A DNA stretch of 30,993 nt, from positions 105,972 through 136,964 of the forward strand of contig NW_014577476.1 of NCBI RefSeq assembly GCF_000485595.1. Reading direction: 5' to 3'. Under the pieces are notes generated by a model. It saw only the letters and a program-made list of their open reading frames with translations. It had not been told where the DNA came from and did not search any database. Below, piece by piece: positions 20,145 through 29,742 of the stretch (position 1 is the first letter of the stretch; every line of letters starts with the position of its first letter). The DNA is from Priapulus caudatus. Taxonomy: Eukaryota > Priapulida > Priapulimorpha > Priapulimorphida > Priapulidae. The translations under genes were made by a program, and so were the position numbers.

Positions 20145-20514
20145 AACAAGTGGGCCAGACCGGGTGCTAAATCGCAATACGCATGCGCATAGCTTTATTT
20201 AGGTCACGTAATTGTACGCTCGCTGTACGTACCTCGCTGTCTGCGGGGTGACGTTGCGAGCAGAGCAGAGACGATAAAAGCAGGATCAAATATGCAGTCT
20301 ACGCTACCATTTAGTGCACGGTAGACCCGGGCTAACTTAGCCCGGGCATGCATGGCCCTGCTATCAAAATCGTAGTCTGTACGCGGGGCCAAATTCGCGG
20401 GGCCAAATTGATGCGGGCCAGCGCGTATTTAGATAGCGTGTGCACACTACAAAAATTTGACGCGCGCCTGGCCCGGACTAGTTTAACGTGGGATCAAATT
20501 TGCAGTCTGTACGG

Positions 20515-22249
20515 AGTAATGGAAAGCGTATTCACACAGCGCAGTTTAGTCCCATTATTACCGAAAACATAGACCAACACGCCGATACTGATTGGAGTGA
20601 TATTGCGTATTCTTAAACCTGACTTTACCTGATGAAACATGCATGATTTTGTGGCATATTGCTGGCGCATGAGTCTAGTTTTTATATAATGGTTAATATA
20701 ATGAGCAAGAGAACCGTCCCGTAAAAGTAGATCCCACTGACTATAATCTCCTGTTACTGTGCAACTAATGGCAACTCAATAGACGAGAGAAAAAAAAGAA
20801 AAATCGGTCAAGTACTATTTTCGCTCGATTTTCAGAAAATGGCAAATTACACTGATCCAGAGTAGAAAGCCGACAGCTGCATTATCCCAACTTCTGGGGA
20901 TCGTTCTTACCTGTAACATACACACTTTGAGGGTTTCTAGACGAATTATCAACCCAACGCAACACACCGATATAAGTCTGCTATTGAAAAAATTGTGTAC
21001 GGGCAATGGGCGGTCGTTTTGATCATTCCAACAAACACCAAAAGGCGAGGTTATGTGTTAACGTCTCTCGTTACATCCGAACGTAAGTTTATCAATAAAA
21101 ACGATTTTAATACCCTGTAACTGGACTTTATTCATCTAAAGTGTTTTGTTATCATAACTGCACCAAAATTTAATAGCCTGATCTATGGTTATATCTTAGA
21201 TAACGGATATAGAAACCCTACAGGAAATTTCTCGTGGACATCTACAATATCGTCGGCTACAGTATCATTAGTACGATAGCTGTTATATCGACCCAAGATG
21301 CTTTGACGTTATTAAATGATTTCAAGCAAGTAAATATTGATGGTGTTTTTTGAAGGAGGGTTGTTAGCGATATTAGCATAGGTTGGAATGATTAATAGAA
21401 TTTGCACTGACTGCGCATGCAACTAGTCCTGGCTACAAACAAATCCTCATATTACAAAGGCAACTATGTGATTCTCTAATATTTAACCAAGTTTATAAGT
21501 ACAGCATCTAGAAATTTCATGCTATATTGCTGTATTGCATATTGTTTTCGCGTGAAATAATACTGTGATGCAGAACGATAAGAGAGAGGCGCAGAGATTT
21601 GCGTCTATTCACATGGCCTCTTCCATTGTGATAGAGATCACAATGAGAACTCGCTGAATCTAATTGAATATTTTTTGGCATAAGCTCACAAATGATTGAA
21701 CACTTTAATTACTATGTAGCATTAATTAAGCACGTCACTGGAATCTGATGATTGCAGTTGCATTATATAGGTCCACATAATGAATAATCACGTATAAATA
21801 CGTGTTAATAACTAAATTCATCGGCAATGAATGCATGCGAATTCGCATTTCATTTCATTTGAAATACGTAGGTACATTTTTCGCAGAGATAATTTTTTTT
21901 ACGTCAAGTTTCTCAAAATGTTATTATGCTCTTGTCAGTTCTGGCTAGTGTGGCCGTGCAGCCTTTATTATTTTTTGAATATTACTCGAGCTATGTAAAT
22001 TGTATCGAGCCGCAGCAAAGTGATTACGCGAAATGCAATTTGTAATATAAAGTGAGAAATAATTCCCACTCCATTCATGCGCCGTCTCAAAAAGAGTTGT
22101 GACTTGCTCACGTTTAGGGTATAATATGTATTTGCTTCGAGCTCGCCGCAGTACAGTTCCGTCGCTCTCACGTCCGTTCGACAATAATATTGAAAGACTT
22201 ACATCGATTAGAGTTAATTAAAAGAACCTCACGCTGTTAAACTGTGTGC
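20515..22249. other. 1.7-kb stretch without a recognisable gene
   Basis: AT-rich with ORFs up to 79 codons. A perfect 14-bp palindrome ATGCGAATTCGCAT lies at 21835-21848. Nothing else was recognised. Confidence 0.5.
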
Positions 22250-22340
22250 AAGCTCAGAGGGGGAGCGAGAGGGGATGGAACGAGACACAGAGAGAAGCGA
22301 GACCGCGCGCGAGGGCGACAGCGAGAGAGAGCCGCGAACA
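22250..22340. repeat. GA-rich tract
   Basis: GAGA words interrupted by GCGCGCGAGGGCG. Shorter and more degenerate than the tracts at 5304 and 7325. Confidence 0.8.
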
Positions 22341-22620
22341 CTGGCAGCTGCGCATATATACACCGTGAATGCGGGGTGGCAGGTGTGCACGAAATTCGCT
22401 TCCTCCAATTTGAATTGGTAATGTTTAGTAGGTGTCATTAGGTTACGATGCATGCTATTGGCGACAAACGACGCCTCCCTGTGGAGTTCGCTATCTGAAA
22501 ATAGATATCACATTGCTTAACAGAGAACGGTACATAATCTCATCGCATTCAAGTCTGTGTGTGCATATAGTATATATCTATATCTATCTATCATATCCCA
22601 TCGCGGATCCGATCCATCAC

Positions 22621-23990
22621 ATCGATCCATCCATCCATCCATCCCATCCCGATTCCATCCATCCATCCATCCATTGCCTGTCCATCGCATCCCCATCCAT
22701 CCAGTCCAGGTCCATCCATCCATGCCAGTCCATCCATCCATCCATCCAATCCATCCATCATCCATCCATCATCCATCCATCCATCCATCCATCCGATCCA
22801 TTCCATCAGTGCCATCCATCCATCCAATCCATCAGTCCATCCATCCATCCATCCATCCATCCAATGCGCATCCAATCCATCCATCCATCCATTACCATCC
22901 ATCCATCCATCCATCCCATCCATCCATCCAGCCATCCATTCCAGTCCATTCCAGTCCATTCCATCCATCCATCCAGTCCAGTCCATCCATTCCGATCATC
23001 CATCGGATCGCATCCATCCACGCATCCATCCATCCATCCACTCCATCCATCCATCCATCCATCCATCCAATCCATCCATCCATCCCATCCATCCAGCCAT
23101 CGCGCATCATCCATCCATCCATCCACCATCCATCCATCCATCCATCGATTGCCATCGCATGGCCATGCGGTTCTTCCGGTTCCATCCATGCCAGTCCCAT
23201 CCATCCATCGCATCCATCCATCATCCATCCATCCCATCCATCATCCAGGCGCAGTCCATCCGATCCATCGGCGGAGGGTCCATCAGGTTCCATCCATCCA
23301 TGCCATCCAGATGCCCGAAGTCCATCCATCCATCCATCCGATCCGCATCCATCCATCCATCCATCATCCATCCATGCCGGAGGTCCATCATCCATCCCAT
23401 TCCATCCATCCATCCATTCCATCCATCCATCCATCCATCCATCCATGCCGATCCATCCATCCGCCATCCATCCATCCATCCATCCATCCATCACATCCAT
23501 GCCATGCCATCCAGTCCATCCAGGTGCCGAGGTTCCAGTGCCATCCATCCTCCATCCATCCATGCGCATCATCACATCCAGGTCCATCCATCCGAATCCA
23601 TCGCATCCAATTTCATCCAATCCAGTCGGCATCGCTATCCATCATCCATGCCATCCATCCATCCATGCCCATCCATTCCAGTCCATCCGTCATCGCATTG
23701 CCATCTCATCCATCCCAATCCATGCATCCATCCATCAGGTCCATCCAATCCATCATGCCATCATCCATCCATCATCCATGCCATCCATCCATCCATCCAT
23801 CATCCATCCATCCATCCATCCACTCCATCCATCCATCCAGTCCATCCATCCAATCCATGCCATCCATCATGCATCCATCCATCCATCCATCCATCCAGCC
23901 ATTCCGATCCGATCCATTCCATCCACATCCATCCGATCATCCCATCCAGTCGATCCATCGCATCCATCCATCCAGTCCATCCATCAATGC
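22621..23990. repeat. 1.4-kb degenerate (CCAT)n array
   Basis: CCATCCATC tetranucleotide array broken by recurring variants (CCAGTCCAT, CCGATCCAT, CATCATCC, CCATGCCAT, a GGCGGAGGG island near 23272). It is the largest simple-repeat block in the window. The unit is four bases, so pure stretches cycle through all frames. This produces long plus frames (up to 564 codons, Ser-Ile-His-Pro repeats) and minus frames (up to 246 codons, Trp-Met-Asp-Gly repeats), which are artefacts. The variants themselves recur, hinting at higher-order amplification. Confidence 0.97.
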
Positions 23991-23995
23991 TGATC

Positions 23996-24008
23996 TATCT
24001 CTCTCTCT

Positions 24009-24045
<37 letters not shown>

Positions 24046-24046
24046 C

Positions 24047-24090
<44 letters not shown>

Positions 24091-24093
24091 TAT
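23996..24093. repeat. (CT)n then (TA)n
   Basis: CTCTCT from about 23998 to 24070, then about 11 TA units. It directly abuts the CCAT array, so three simple-repeat classes lie end to end. Confidence 0.95.
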
Positions 24094-25379
24094 ACGATAT
24101 TCAATTCTATGCGATTATATGTTTAATGAAGTTGTGCTGCATACTAACATTTAATTATTTATTTAATTTTTTTTTATCTGCCAAGGTCTTTGTCCAGAGG
24201 TAGATCATTGTCTCATTCCATGAAAATGAAATAAGCACGTTAATTGTCTAGCAAATTTGACAATGGGTCCTCAGTACTATTCATAAGTGATCTTAGGCCA
24301 TGCAATCAGAGGCGCCTTATCATACAGCCGCTTGATCCATAATTAGCCCGCATGCAGAAACCCAGGGCGCTCAATAGCAGCCATTTTGTGGCAACCGTAT
24401 GTCTAGGTTTCAAATCCAGAAATTCTTTGACAGTTTTTATTTCATGCTCGCAACGGATAGTTGATATTCTCCGGAAACGCATATAGTTCTGCTCTGCAAT
24501 ATGCAAGGATGGCTTGGGCCGATGAGTCAACTCGCGCCGCCACGTCACTCAGCTGGACGTGGAAACTATGGATTCGTGCGTTAGCTGTACAGTTAAACAA
24601 ATTCAGGACATGTCATTGAAGAGAATTAACACGTTATTGTAAGCGAGGTGCGCGATGATTTGTATATTTGAAGAAGACCTCCGCACGTCCGTGCAAAAAC
24701 CGTGTATACTAAAACAGGCTTGATGCGAAGAAAGTGTGCGCCACGTGATTCCTAATAAGCGAACAATGATTTCTGCCATCGTCGCTACCGTCGGTGCTAA
24801 TAAAGCTTACGCGTAAGTATTTCGAACGAGGTTTCACGCTGTCTTTCATCTGCCGCTCCCTATGCCTCCTCAGCCGACCGCACATACACCAACTGTCTGG
24901 CTTCATACTCAATCGTTTAGCTGACGGACCACCTCCCGTCGTACGGCGATTACACGCATTAAATTTCTAATTCTCCGCAGATTATGTTTGCGTTAGCCGC
25001 GAGTTTCGGGCGGGAGCAGGCACGCGCGCACTTAACCTGTCAGGATAGCGGGATGCTGACGGCTCCGACTGTGATACGGTCAAGCTATGAAAATATCTGA
25101 ACATTCCAATTACTGTATATATTGAAAAGTGCGTGACGCGTTATAACAATGGCTGTGCAAGATAATGCACGCCCGCCTGTGCACTATAGTGCCCCAGATA
25201 GTGCAAAGACAGGAGGCAACAACGTAATCGTAGCTGTCGTTCGGTTTTTATTCAGATTATATGTGCTACTATTAGAGACTATAATATGCGTGAGGTTTGG
25301 ATTTATTGGTACGTGTGATGGAACCTGTGTGAAGTACTTGTGTGTTATCCTGTATGTGAGTACATCTCTAGTGGAGCTA
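24094..25379. other. 1.3-kb stretch without a recognisable gene
   Basis: ORFs up to 80 codons with no motif (24306-24548, minus). CTCCGCAG at about 24973-24980 is an acceptor-like site, followed by a 38-codon frame (MFALAAS...) that is too short to call. Confidence 0.5.
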
Positions 25380-25380
25380 C

Positions 25381-25510
25381 TCGTGTGTGAGTGTGCGAGT
25401 GCGAGCGTGTGTGCGGGCGGGCGGGCGTGCGTGCTTGCGTACGTGCGTGTCTGCGTGCGCGCGTGCGTGTGCGTGGGTGTGTGCGTGCGTGTATATGCAC
25501 GTGTGTATGC
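25381..25510. repeat. (GTGC)/(GT) degenerate microsatellite
   Basis: GTGTGAGTGTGCGAGTGCGA then GTGCGTGC words. It explains the central Val-Cys-Arg-rich part of the 167-codon frame at 25149-25652. Confidence 0.9.
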
Positions 25511-25980
25511 GAGCGCTGCTTTGTCTGAGCGTGTATGGTGGTTTTCATTTGTTTGTGGTGGGGCTTCTTTTTTGTATTTGTTGTTTCTTGTGTTTGCATT
25601 TGTGTTAGCTTTTGCGTTTGCCTTTTGCCCTTGCATGTGGGCGTACGCGTGAGCGCGCACGTGCGTGCACTAATCCCCTTATGCCCTCACATATCTAATG
25701 GATGAGATTACGTTGCCGTGTATGGTAGCTTAGGGTAATATCGTAACTCAATATTGTTTTAGAAGAGTAATTGTTGCCCACACTCTCCAGCTAACAATCT
25801 CCTATTACTGAATTACTGAAGCAATGCGTCATCCTCTTTTAGCGTGATGAGCACTCCACATTAAGGGAAAAGGGAGATTCCATCATATTGCCCATTTCTT
25901 AGCTCTAACGTTAAGAGCGAGGGCAAGTAGCAGGTACGCAAATAGCGAGATCAGGGCGAAAATATGACCTACGTGACGAC
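25511..25980. other. No recognisable gene
   Basis: G/T-rich on the left (25530-25640), then ordinary sequence. Nothing was recognised. Confidence 0.5.
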
Positions 25981-25990
25981 ATGCGCAAGA

Positions 25991-26023
25991 TGACTCATGA
26001 CGTGACGAGACGCGTCACGTGAC
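25991..26023. promoter_or_regulatory. Cluster of bZIP/bHLH-type motifs
   Basis: Within 33 bp lie TGACTCA (AP-1 type, 25991-25997), TGACGTGA (CRE-like, 25998-26005) and the 10-bp palindrome GTCACGTGAC (E-box of the USF/MITF-TFEB kind, 26014-26023). The motif identities are established knowledge; that they act here is inference. No gene start was recognised nearby, and the polypurine tract begins 54 bp later. Confidence 0.3.
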
Positions 26024-26076
26024 CACGAGTATCGAACCGACCGATATACGCATTCTGTTCGCACTATTGAGCTGTA

Positions 26077-26760
26077 TGAGGAGGAGGAGGAGGAGGAGGG
26101 GGAGGAGGAGGAGAGGAGGAGGAGGGAGGAGGAGGAGGAGGAGGAGGAGGAGGAGGAGGAGGAGGAGGAAGAGGACGAGGAGGAAAGGTAGGAAGAAGAG
26201 GAGGAAGAAAAAAAGTAGAGGGAGTGGAGTGGTGGTAAATGAGAAGAGGATGTGGAATAGGAAGAATAAGAGAGGATGGGAGAAGGACGTAACGGAGGAT
26301 AGGGTGGAGGGGAGGTAGATGAGGAATGGAAGAACGTGTACGTGTATGCGGCAGAGGTGGAGGAGGGGAGAAGGAGTAACAGGAAAAGTAGGAGGAGAAA
26401 GAGGACGAGGTAAAGGAGGGGAGATGCGGGGAGGTTGAGGATGAGGGGTGAGGGTAAAGAGGTACATGGTAAAGGATGACGGAAGAGGTAAAGAAAGAGG
26501 GAGGATGTCAGGACTTGGGAAGGTAAGGTATTCGTGGAGGCGAAAAATATAAAAGGTACAGTAGAAGGAGGGAGGAGGCAAAGGACGAGGGAGAGGAGAG
26601 GGTGTAGATGAGAATAGTAGGGGGAGGAGGAAGACGAGGGGAGAGGCATAAGGTACAGTAGGAAGAGGAGGAAGATAGAAAATGAAAAAAGAGGTAAAGA
26701 AGGAAGCAGGAGTAAAAGGAGGAGGGAGAAGAGGGTAGGTGGATGAAAAGGGGGGTGGCG
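26077..26760. repeat. 680-bp polypurine tract with (GGA)n core
   Basis: Pure GGA triplets dominate 26077-26180. The rest is G/A-rich with scattered T (GGAGGA, GAAGAGG, GTAAAG words). The minus strand is therefore pyrimidine-rich and nearly stop-free, giving frames of 188 and 293 codons of Ser/Leu/Pro that I do not call. Mirror-symmetric purine runs of this kind can form triplex DNA. Confidence 0.93.
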
Positions 26761-27289
26761 AATGAGGTATGTGGTAGATGAGTACGCGGAGAGCATTCTC
26801 ATATAATTAAAAATCGTCCAAACCTCCGTCCCGAACATAACCGTTCGCATTTCTAGTATCTATTAATATAATTAATACATTTGTTTTGATTTGAGCTGGT
26901 CTCAGATAGATTACATGTAATTTGTCGACTGATGTCAGACAAAAAATTTAACATGCAAATCTATATCCTGCATATGCTTTTTTCATATAAAAATGTTATT
27001 GCTCAATCTGTAACGCAAACAGTAATAACCTGCGCTTATATAGTAGAGAGTATATTCTGTTCTCATGCTGTACCCAGCTGACGTTTATATAGCTGGCTGG
27101 TTTCTAATATAAAGTTATAATAATTGATTGGTTTATAATAAGCAAGCTAGAAAACTGTAGTTTTATAGCGCATATCAAATGACTACTTATAAGCGAAAGC
27201 TTTTGCAACATTCTTTAAACTTCCTATTCGAGCAAACAAACGTACAGCGCTTCGGCATTTTGAACAAGAAGAATTACTTTCTGTTCAGC
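26761..27289. other. No recognisable feature
   Basis: AT-rich sequence. CTGG/TTTATA words recur near 27080-27140, without clear structure. Confidence 0.5.
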
Positions 27290-27515
27290 ACACGCCACTA
27301 TGTCTGCCAAAGCCACCATGACCGTCAATATGGCGGCGCGACTGCGGCAGTATTTGTCACGTGATGAGCCTTCCAGTTATTACACAGTTAGTTCACACGC
27401 ATACAGCCAAAAAACACGCTGTAGTATACAACCGATAAACGCGCTAAGTAGACAGACAACGATGAGCTGGACGGCTCTCGTAAAATACACTCTTATGTTC
27501 TTTAATCGGGTATAA
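27290..27515 (+). promoter_or_regulatory. Candidate gene 5' end: YY1-type and E-box motifs at an ATG-rich start
   Basis: AATATGGCGGC (27327-27337) fits the YY1 consensus, which in animal promoters often overlaps the start codon. GTCACGTGA (27356-27364) is an E-box. An ATG at 27300 and another in good context at 27318 (GCCACCATG) share a frame that stays open to 27515 (71 codons, starting MSAKATMTVN and then MAARLRQYLSRDE). I do not recognise the peptide and see no strong donor site inside it. Nearby sequence to about 29340 is CpG-rich. A real 5' exon is possible but unproven. Confidence 0.25.
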
Positions 27516-28076
27516 TGATAGCGTTACACAGTGTTACGTGCCTGCTACAGCATATGACGTCGAGCACGCAGCGTGCGGTCACAGCTAGGGTATTTATTAC
27601 GTTGAATCAACCGCCAGGGGAAGCATAGGCCTACGGTTGTCTGTGATGGGCGGGCAAGCATCGAGAATCCGTAACGTCTCTTGATCCTAATGATGATATG
27701 CACAGCTACATTTCAGCGCAGCGTGCGCGTTCCGCGGACAGCTGCTGTCCTTTCTTATGCAAACATTCCTCGCGGCCATTTTTCGCACAATAACATGTGA
27801 CGCTTTCAAGCGCCCGCTGGCGGTCCCCATTTTTGCAGTCGCACATTAATACCGCACCGGCCAACCCCCCGCCACGACCATCCGAAAGTAATCCAGCGAA
27901 ATACTAAGTGAAAACCCTTTCATGTGTTCAATTGGTCTTGTGGCTTTTAGCTAGACAATCTCAATGAGTGGCGTGAAGGCGATGAAACAGTCACGCGCAC
28001 CTGAAATGCTTCGGCAATCTATTCACGGGCCCAACAGAAAAGAAATCTGCTTATAGGATTTCGCCGCCGTCCAGTA
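27516..28076. other. CpG-rich stretch without a recognisable gene
   Basis: More GC- and CpG-rich than the window average (for example 27720-27900, with CGCGG and CCGCACCGG). No ORF of note. Compatible with a CpG-rich regulatory region, but nothing specific can be shown. Confidence 0.4.
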
Positions 28077-28403
28077 TACGCGTGTCTCCTGTCCGAGTGT
28101 TACATACGCGTGTTTCCTGTCCGCGTGTCACATACGCGTGTCTCGTGTCCAAGTGTCACATACGCGTGTCTCGTGTCCGCGTGTCACATACGCGTGTCTC
28201 CTGTCCGAGTGTCACATACGCGTGTCTCCTCTCCGAGTGTCACATACGCGTGTTTTCTGTCCGCGTGTCACATACACGTGTCTCCTGTCCGAGTGTCACA
28301 TACGCGTGTTTCCTGTCTGCGTGTCACATACGCGTGTCTCCTGTCCGAGTGTCACATACGCGTGTCTTCTGTCCGAGTGTCACATACGCGTGTCTCCTGT
28401 CCG
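28077..28403. repeat. 28-bp minisatellite, nearly 12 copies
   Basis: Unit starts fall every 28 bp from 28077 to 28385; the last copy is truncated. The consensus begins TACGCGTGTCTCCTGTCCG and ends AGTGTCACA. Variable positions are few: TCTC/TTTC, CCGAG/CCGCG/CCAAG, GTC/GTT. The low divergence implies recent or ongoing homogenisation. Because 28 is not a multiple of 3, each of the three forward frames reads the same peptide cycle, and none contains a stop. This gives three overlapping frames of 106-119 codons that are artefacts. Each unit has the MluI-type palindrome ACGCGT and several CpGs. Confidence 0.97.
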
Positions 28404-28513
28404 CACACCGACGCGGGCGGCAGCGCGTAGCGGACACGTGATCTCGGCGCGTGAAGCCACCTGTGGTTAACAGGGCAGCAGCAATCGCCGCAATTAATTA
28501 GTTTTAAACACCA

Positions 28514-28708
28514 TCAGATGTTAGTCGACGGCTGCGGCGAATTCTCCTCGCCAGCATGATAGCTTCGCGGTGGGAATAGATCAAGGGGATTCCCGCTCGC
28601 GATAGCACTCGCAGAGGCATCGCGTGATTCCCGTTGTCCTCCCACATACAGGCGCGCTCCCGAGCCGAAGCTGGTGCCACAGATGCGGCAAGGTGGCGTG
28701 CGTGACAT
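28514..28708 (-). other. Candidate minus-strand coding start with a CxxC pair (unrecognised)
   Basis: A 64-codon frame begins at an ATG in acceptable context (GGCCATG). It reads MSRTPPCRICGTSFGSGARL at its start: a Cys-x2-Cys pair at residues 7 and 10, then Phe and Leu at C2H2 zinc-finger-like spacing, but the expected His pair is missing. The region is GC-rich and does not look like simple repeat. A GTATGT donor-like site on the minus strand (28644-28649) would cut the frame after residue 19, so this could be a first exon. I do not recognise a family. Against it: the overlapping 90-codon frame at 28504-28776 is equally open, so chance remains likely. Confidence 0.2.
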
Positions 28709-28779
28709 GGCCGCTGCTGCGTGTATACTGAGACAATCCTGCTTTGTTGTTCGTGGCGCTTAAACAGACACGACACGCA

Positions 28780-29574
28780 GCTCAGAAGCCGGACAATACG
28801 GCAAACGAAAACCGAAAAGTTGTATGTTCGGTTATGCGTTTTCGACCGGAGAGATCAATAAGCCACGAAGCTCGATTCTCCGTGCCCGTGCGCTGGCATC
28901 TGCCGTGAAGCGCGAGGATTCACTGCGCGCGGTAAAATGTAAAAGCGACACGGCACGGTTCACAATTAATTTTTATTTTCAGGCGACCTCGATATAGCTG
29001 AGAAGGATTTAACGACATTTCGCCGCAGCGCGCAAAATCGGCGTCTTCATTGTTATCCGTGTGCGACACTACTTAGAGCATGTTTTCCGTTCTGCAGGCT
29101 ACAGAACTACACGATAATCTTCGCTTTGAGTCGCCACAACACTTAACTCTAACAAGCGCTGCAACCTAATATTAAATCATTAACTAGGGCCCTAATGAAT
29201 GAAACAAAGAACGAAGGGAAATACGAAACTATGGCGCTGTCACTTGTCCATCAACGTGATGCACGCGCTATACAAACAGCGCAGCCTCACGCCGGTCCGG
29301 CAGTGATGCTCGAGCCGCGGGAATACACACAGGGACGCGCAGAACTGAAAAGACGTTAAATTGTTTGTGTCTGACCGGCACTCAACCGTATTTGTAAAAG
29401 CAATATGGAGGTGAATGCACTTGTGGTCCGGGAATCAGTTCCTCAAGCAAGAGCGAAATTTTGCATTTGCGATTGCACGTGCTCGCGCAATAAACTATTC
29501 ATATAAACAATCAAATTCAACGAGTAATTTACTGCGATCTTTAGTATTTTCGGCGAAGCGCGAATCACAAAACA
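28780..29574. other. Mixed CpG-rich stretch, no gene called
   Basis: An acceptor-like TTTTATTTTCAG (ending at 28982) is followed by a frame open for about 160 bp, but without a start, donor or recognisable peptide I do not call it an exon. Otherwise featureless. Confidence 0.4.
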
Positions 29575-29742
29575 CACTCTCACTCTCCCTCTTTATCTCT
29601 TTTTCTCTCTCTCTCTCTCTCTCCCTCTCTCTCGCACACACACACACTTACTCTCACACACACACACACTCACACGCACGCACGCACGCACGCCCGCACG
29701 CACGCACGCATGCACGCACGCACGCACGCATGCGCGCGCGCA
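29575..29742. repeat. (CT)n-(CA)n-(CACG)n compound microsatellite
   Basis: Three consecutive blocks: CTCT (about 29577-29634), CACA (29634-29668) and CACG with CCCG/CATG variants (29669-29740). Confidence 0.95.

Larger units (their letters stand above)
19842..20381. repeat. Tandem duplication, 302-bp period, two copies
   Basis: The copies begin CAACAAG at 19842 and 20144. Each runs through GGGCCAGACCGGGTGCTAAA, ATACGCAT, GGTCACGTAATTG, CTGTCTGCGGGGTGACG and AGGATCAAATATGCAGTCT, and ends in a CCCGGG-centred hairpin followed by TCGTAGTCT. Each copy is preceded by a GT run (short before the first, 60 bp before the second), so unequal exchange or slippage at GT repeats is a plausible origin. Copies differ by several substitutions and small indels. 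Confidence 0.85.
19323..20514. mobile_element. Nested fold-back element cluster with about 58-bp terminal inverted repeats
   Basis: The left end (19323-19380) and right end (20456-20514) are inverted copies about 58 bp long. Reading inward, both carry CAGACTGCAAA, TTTGATCCCAC, TAAACTAGTCCG and GCGCGTCAA in order. Inside, degenerate copies of the same terminal words recur (near 19632, 19988, 20066, 20283 and 20366), as do GGGCCAGACCGGGTGCTAAA-type words (near 19783, 19850, 20150). This indicates repeated insertion or duplication of one element family within itself. There is no transposase and no clear target duplication. No coding frame of interest lies inside; those found are 62-74 codons. 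Confidence 0.8.

Noticed and set aside
22432-24126. 564-codon plus-strand frame and overlapping frames of 246-478 codons
   Set aside because: They are the CCAT array read as Ser-Ile-His-Pro or Trp-Met-Asp-Gly cycles. All phases are open because the repeat contains no stop, and the ends are unrelated sequence.
25149-25652. 167-codon plus-strand frame, first 80 residues not low-complexity and fairly hydrophobic
   Set aside because: The second half is GTGC repeat and GT-rich sequence, the minus strand is open over the same span, and no homology is recognised. The length is explained by the repeat.
25969-26850. 293-codon minus-strand Ser/Leu/Pro-rich frame
   Set aside because: Product of the polypurine tract; pyrimidine-only codons cannot form stops. 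No signal, domain or start context supports it.
28077-28403. Regular 28-bp repeats resembling a CRISPR array
   Set aside because: Units are back to back with no unique spacers, and the context is a eukaryotic genome. It is a minisatellite.
28082-28470. Three overlapping repeat-protein frames (106-119 codons)
   Set aside because: Consequence of a stop-free 28-bp period; the three frames encode the same cycle.
28982-29148. Acceptor-like TTTTCAG followed by a frame open for about 160 bp
   Set aside because: No donor, no recognisable peptide and no partner exon; an open stretch of this size is common by chance in CpG-rich sequence.
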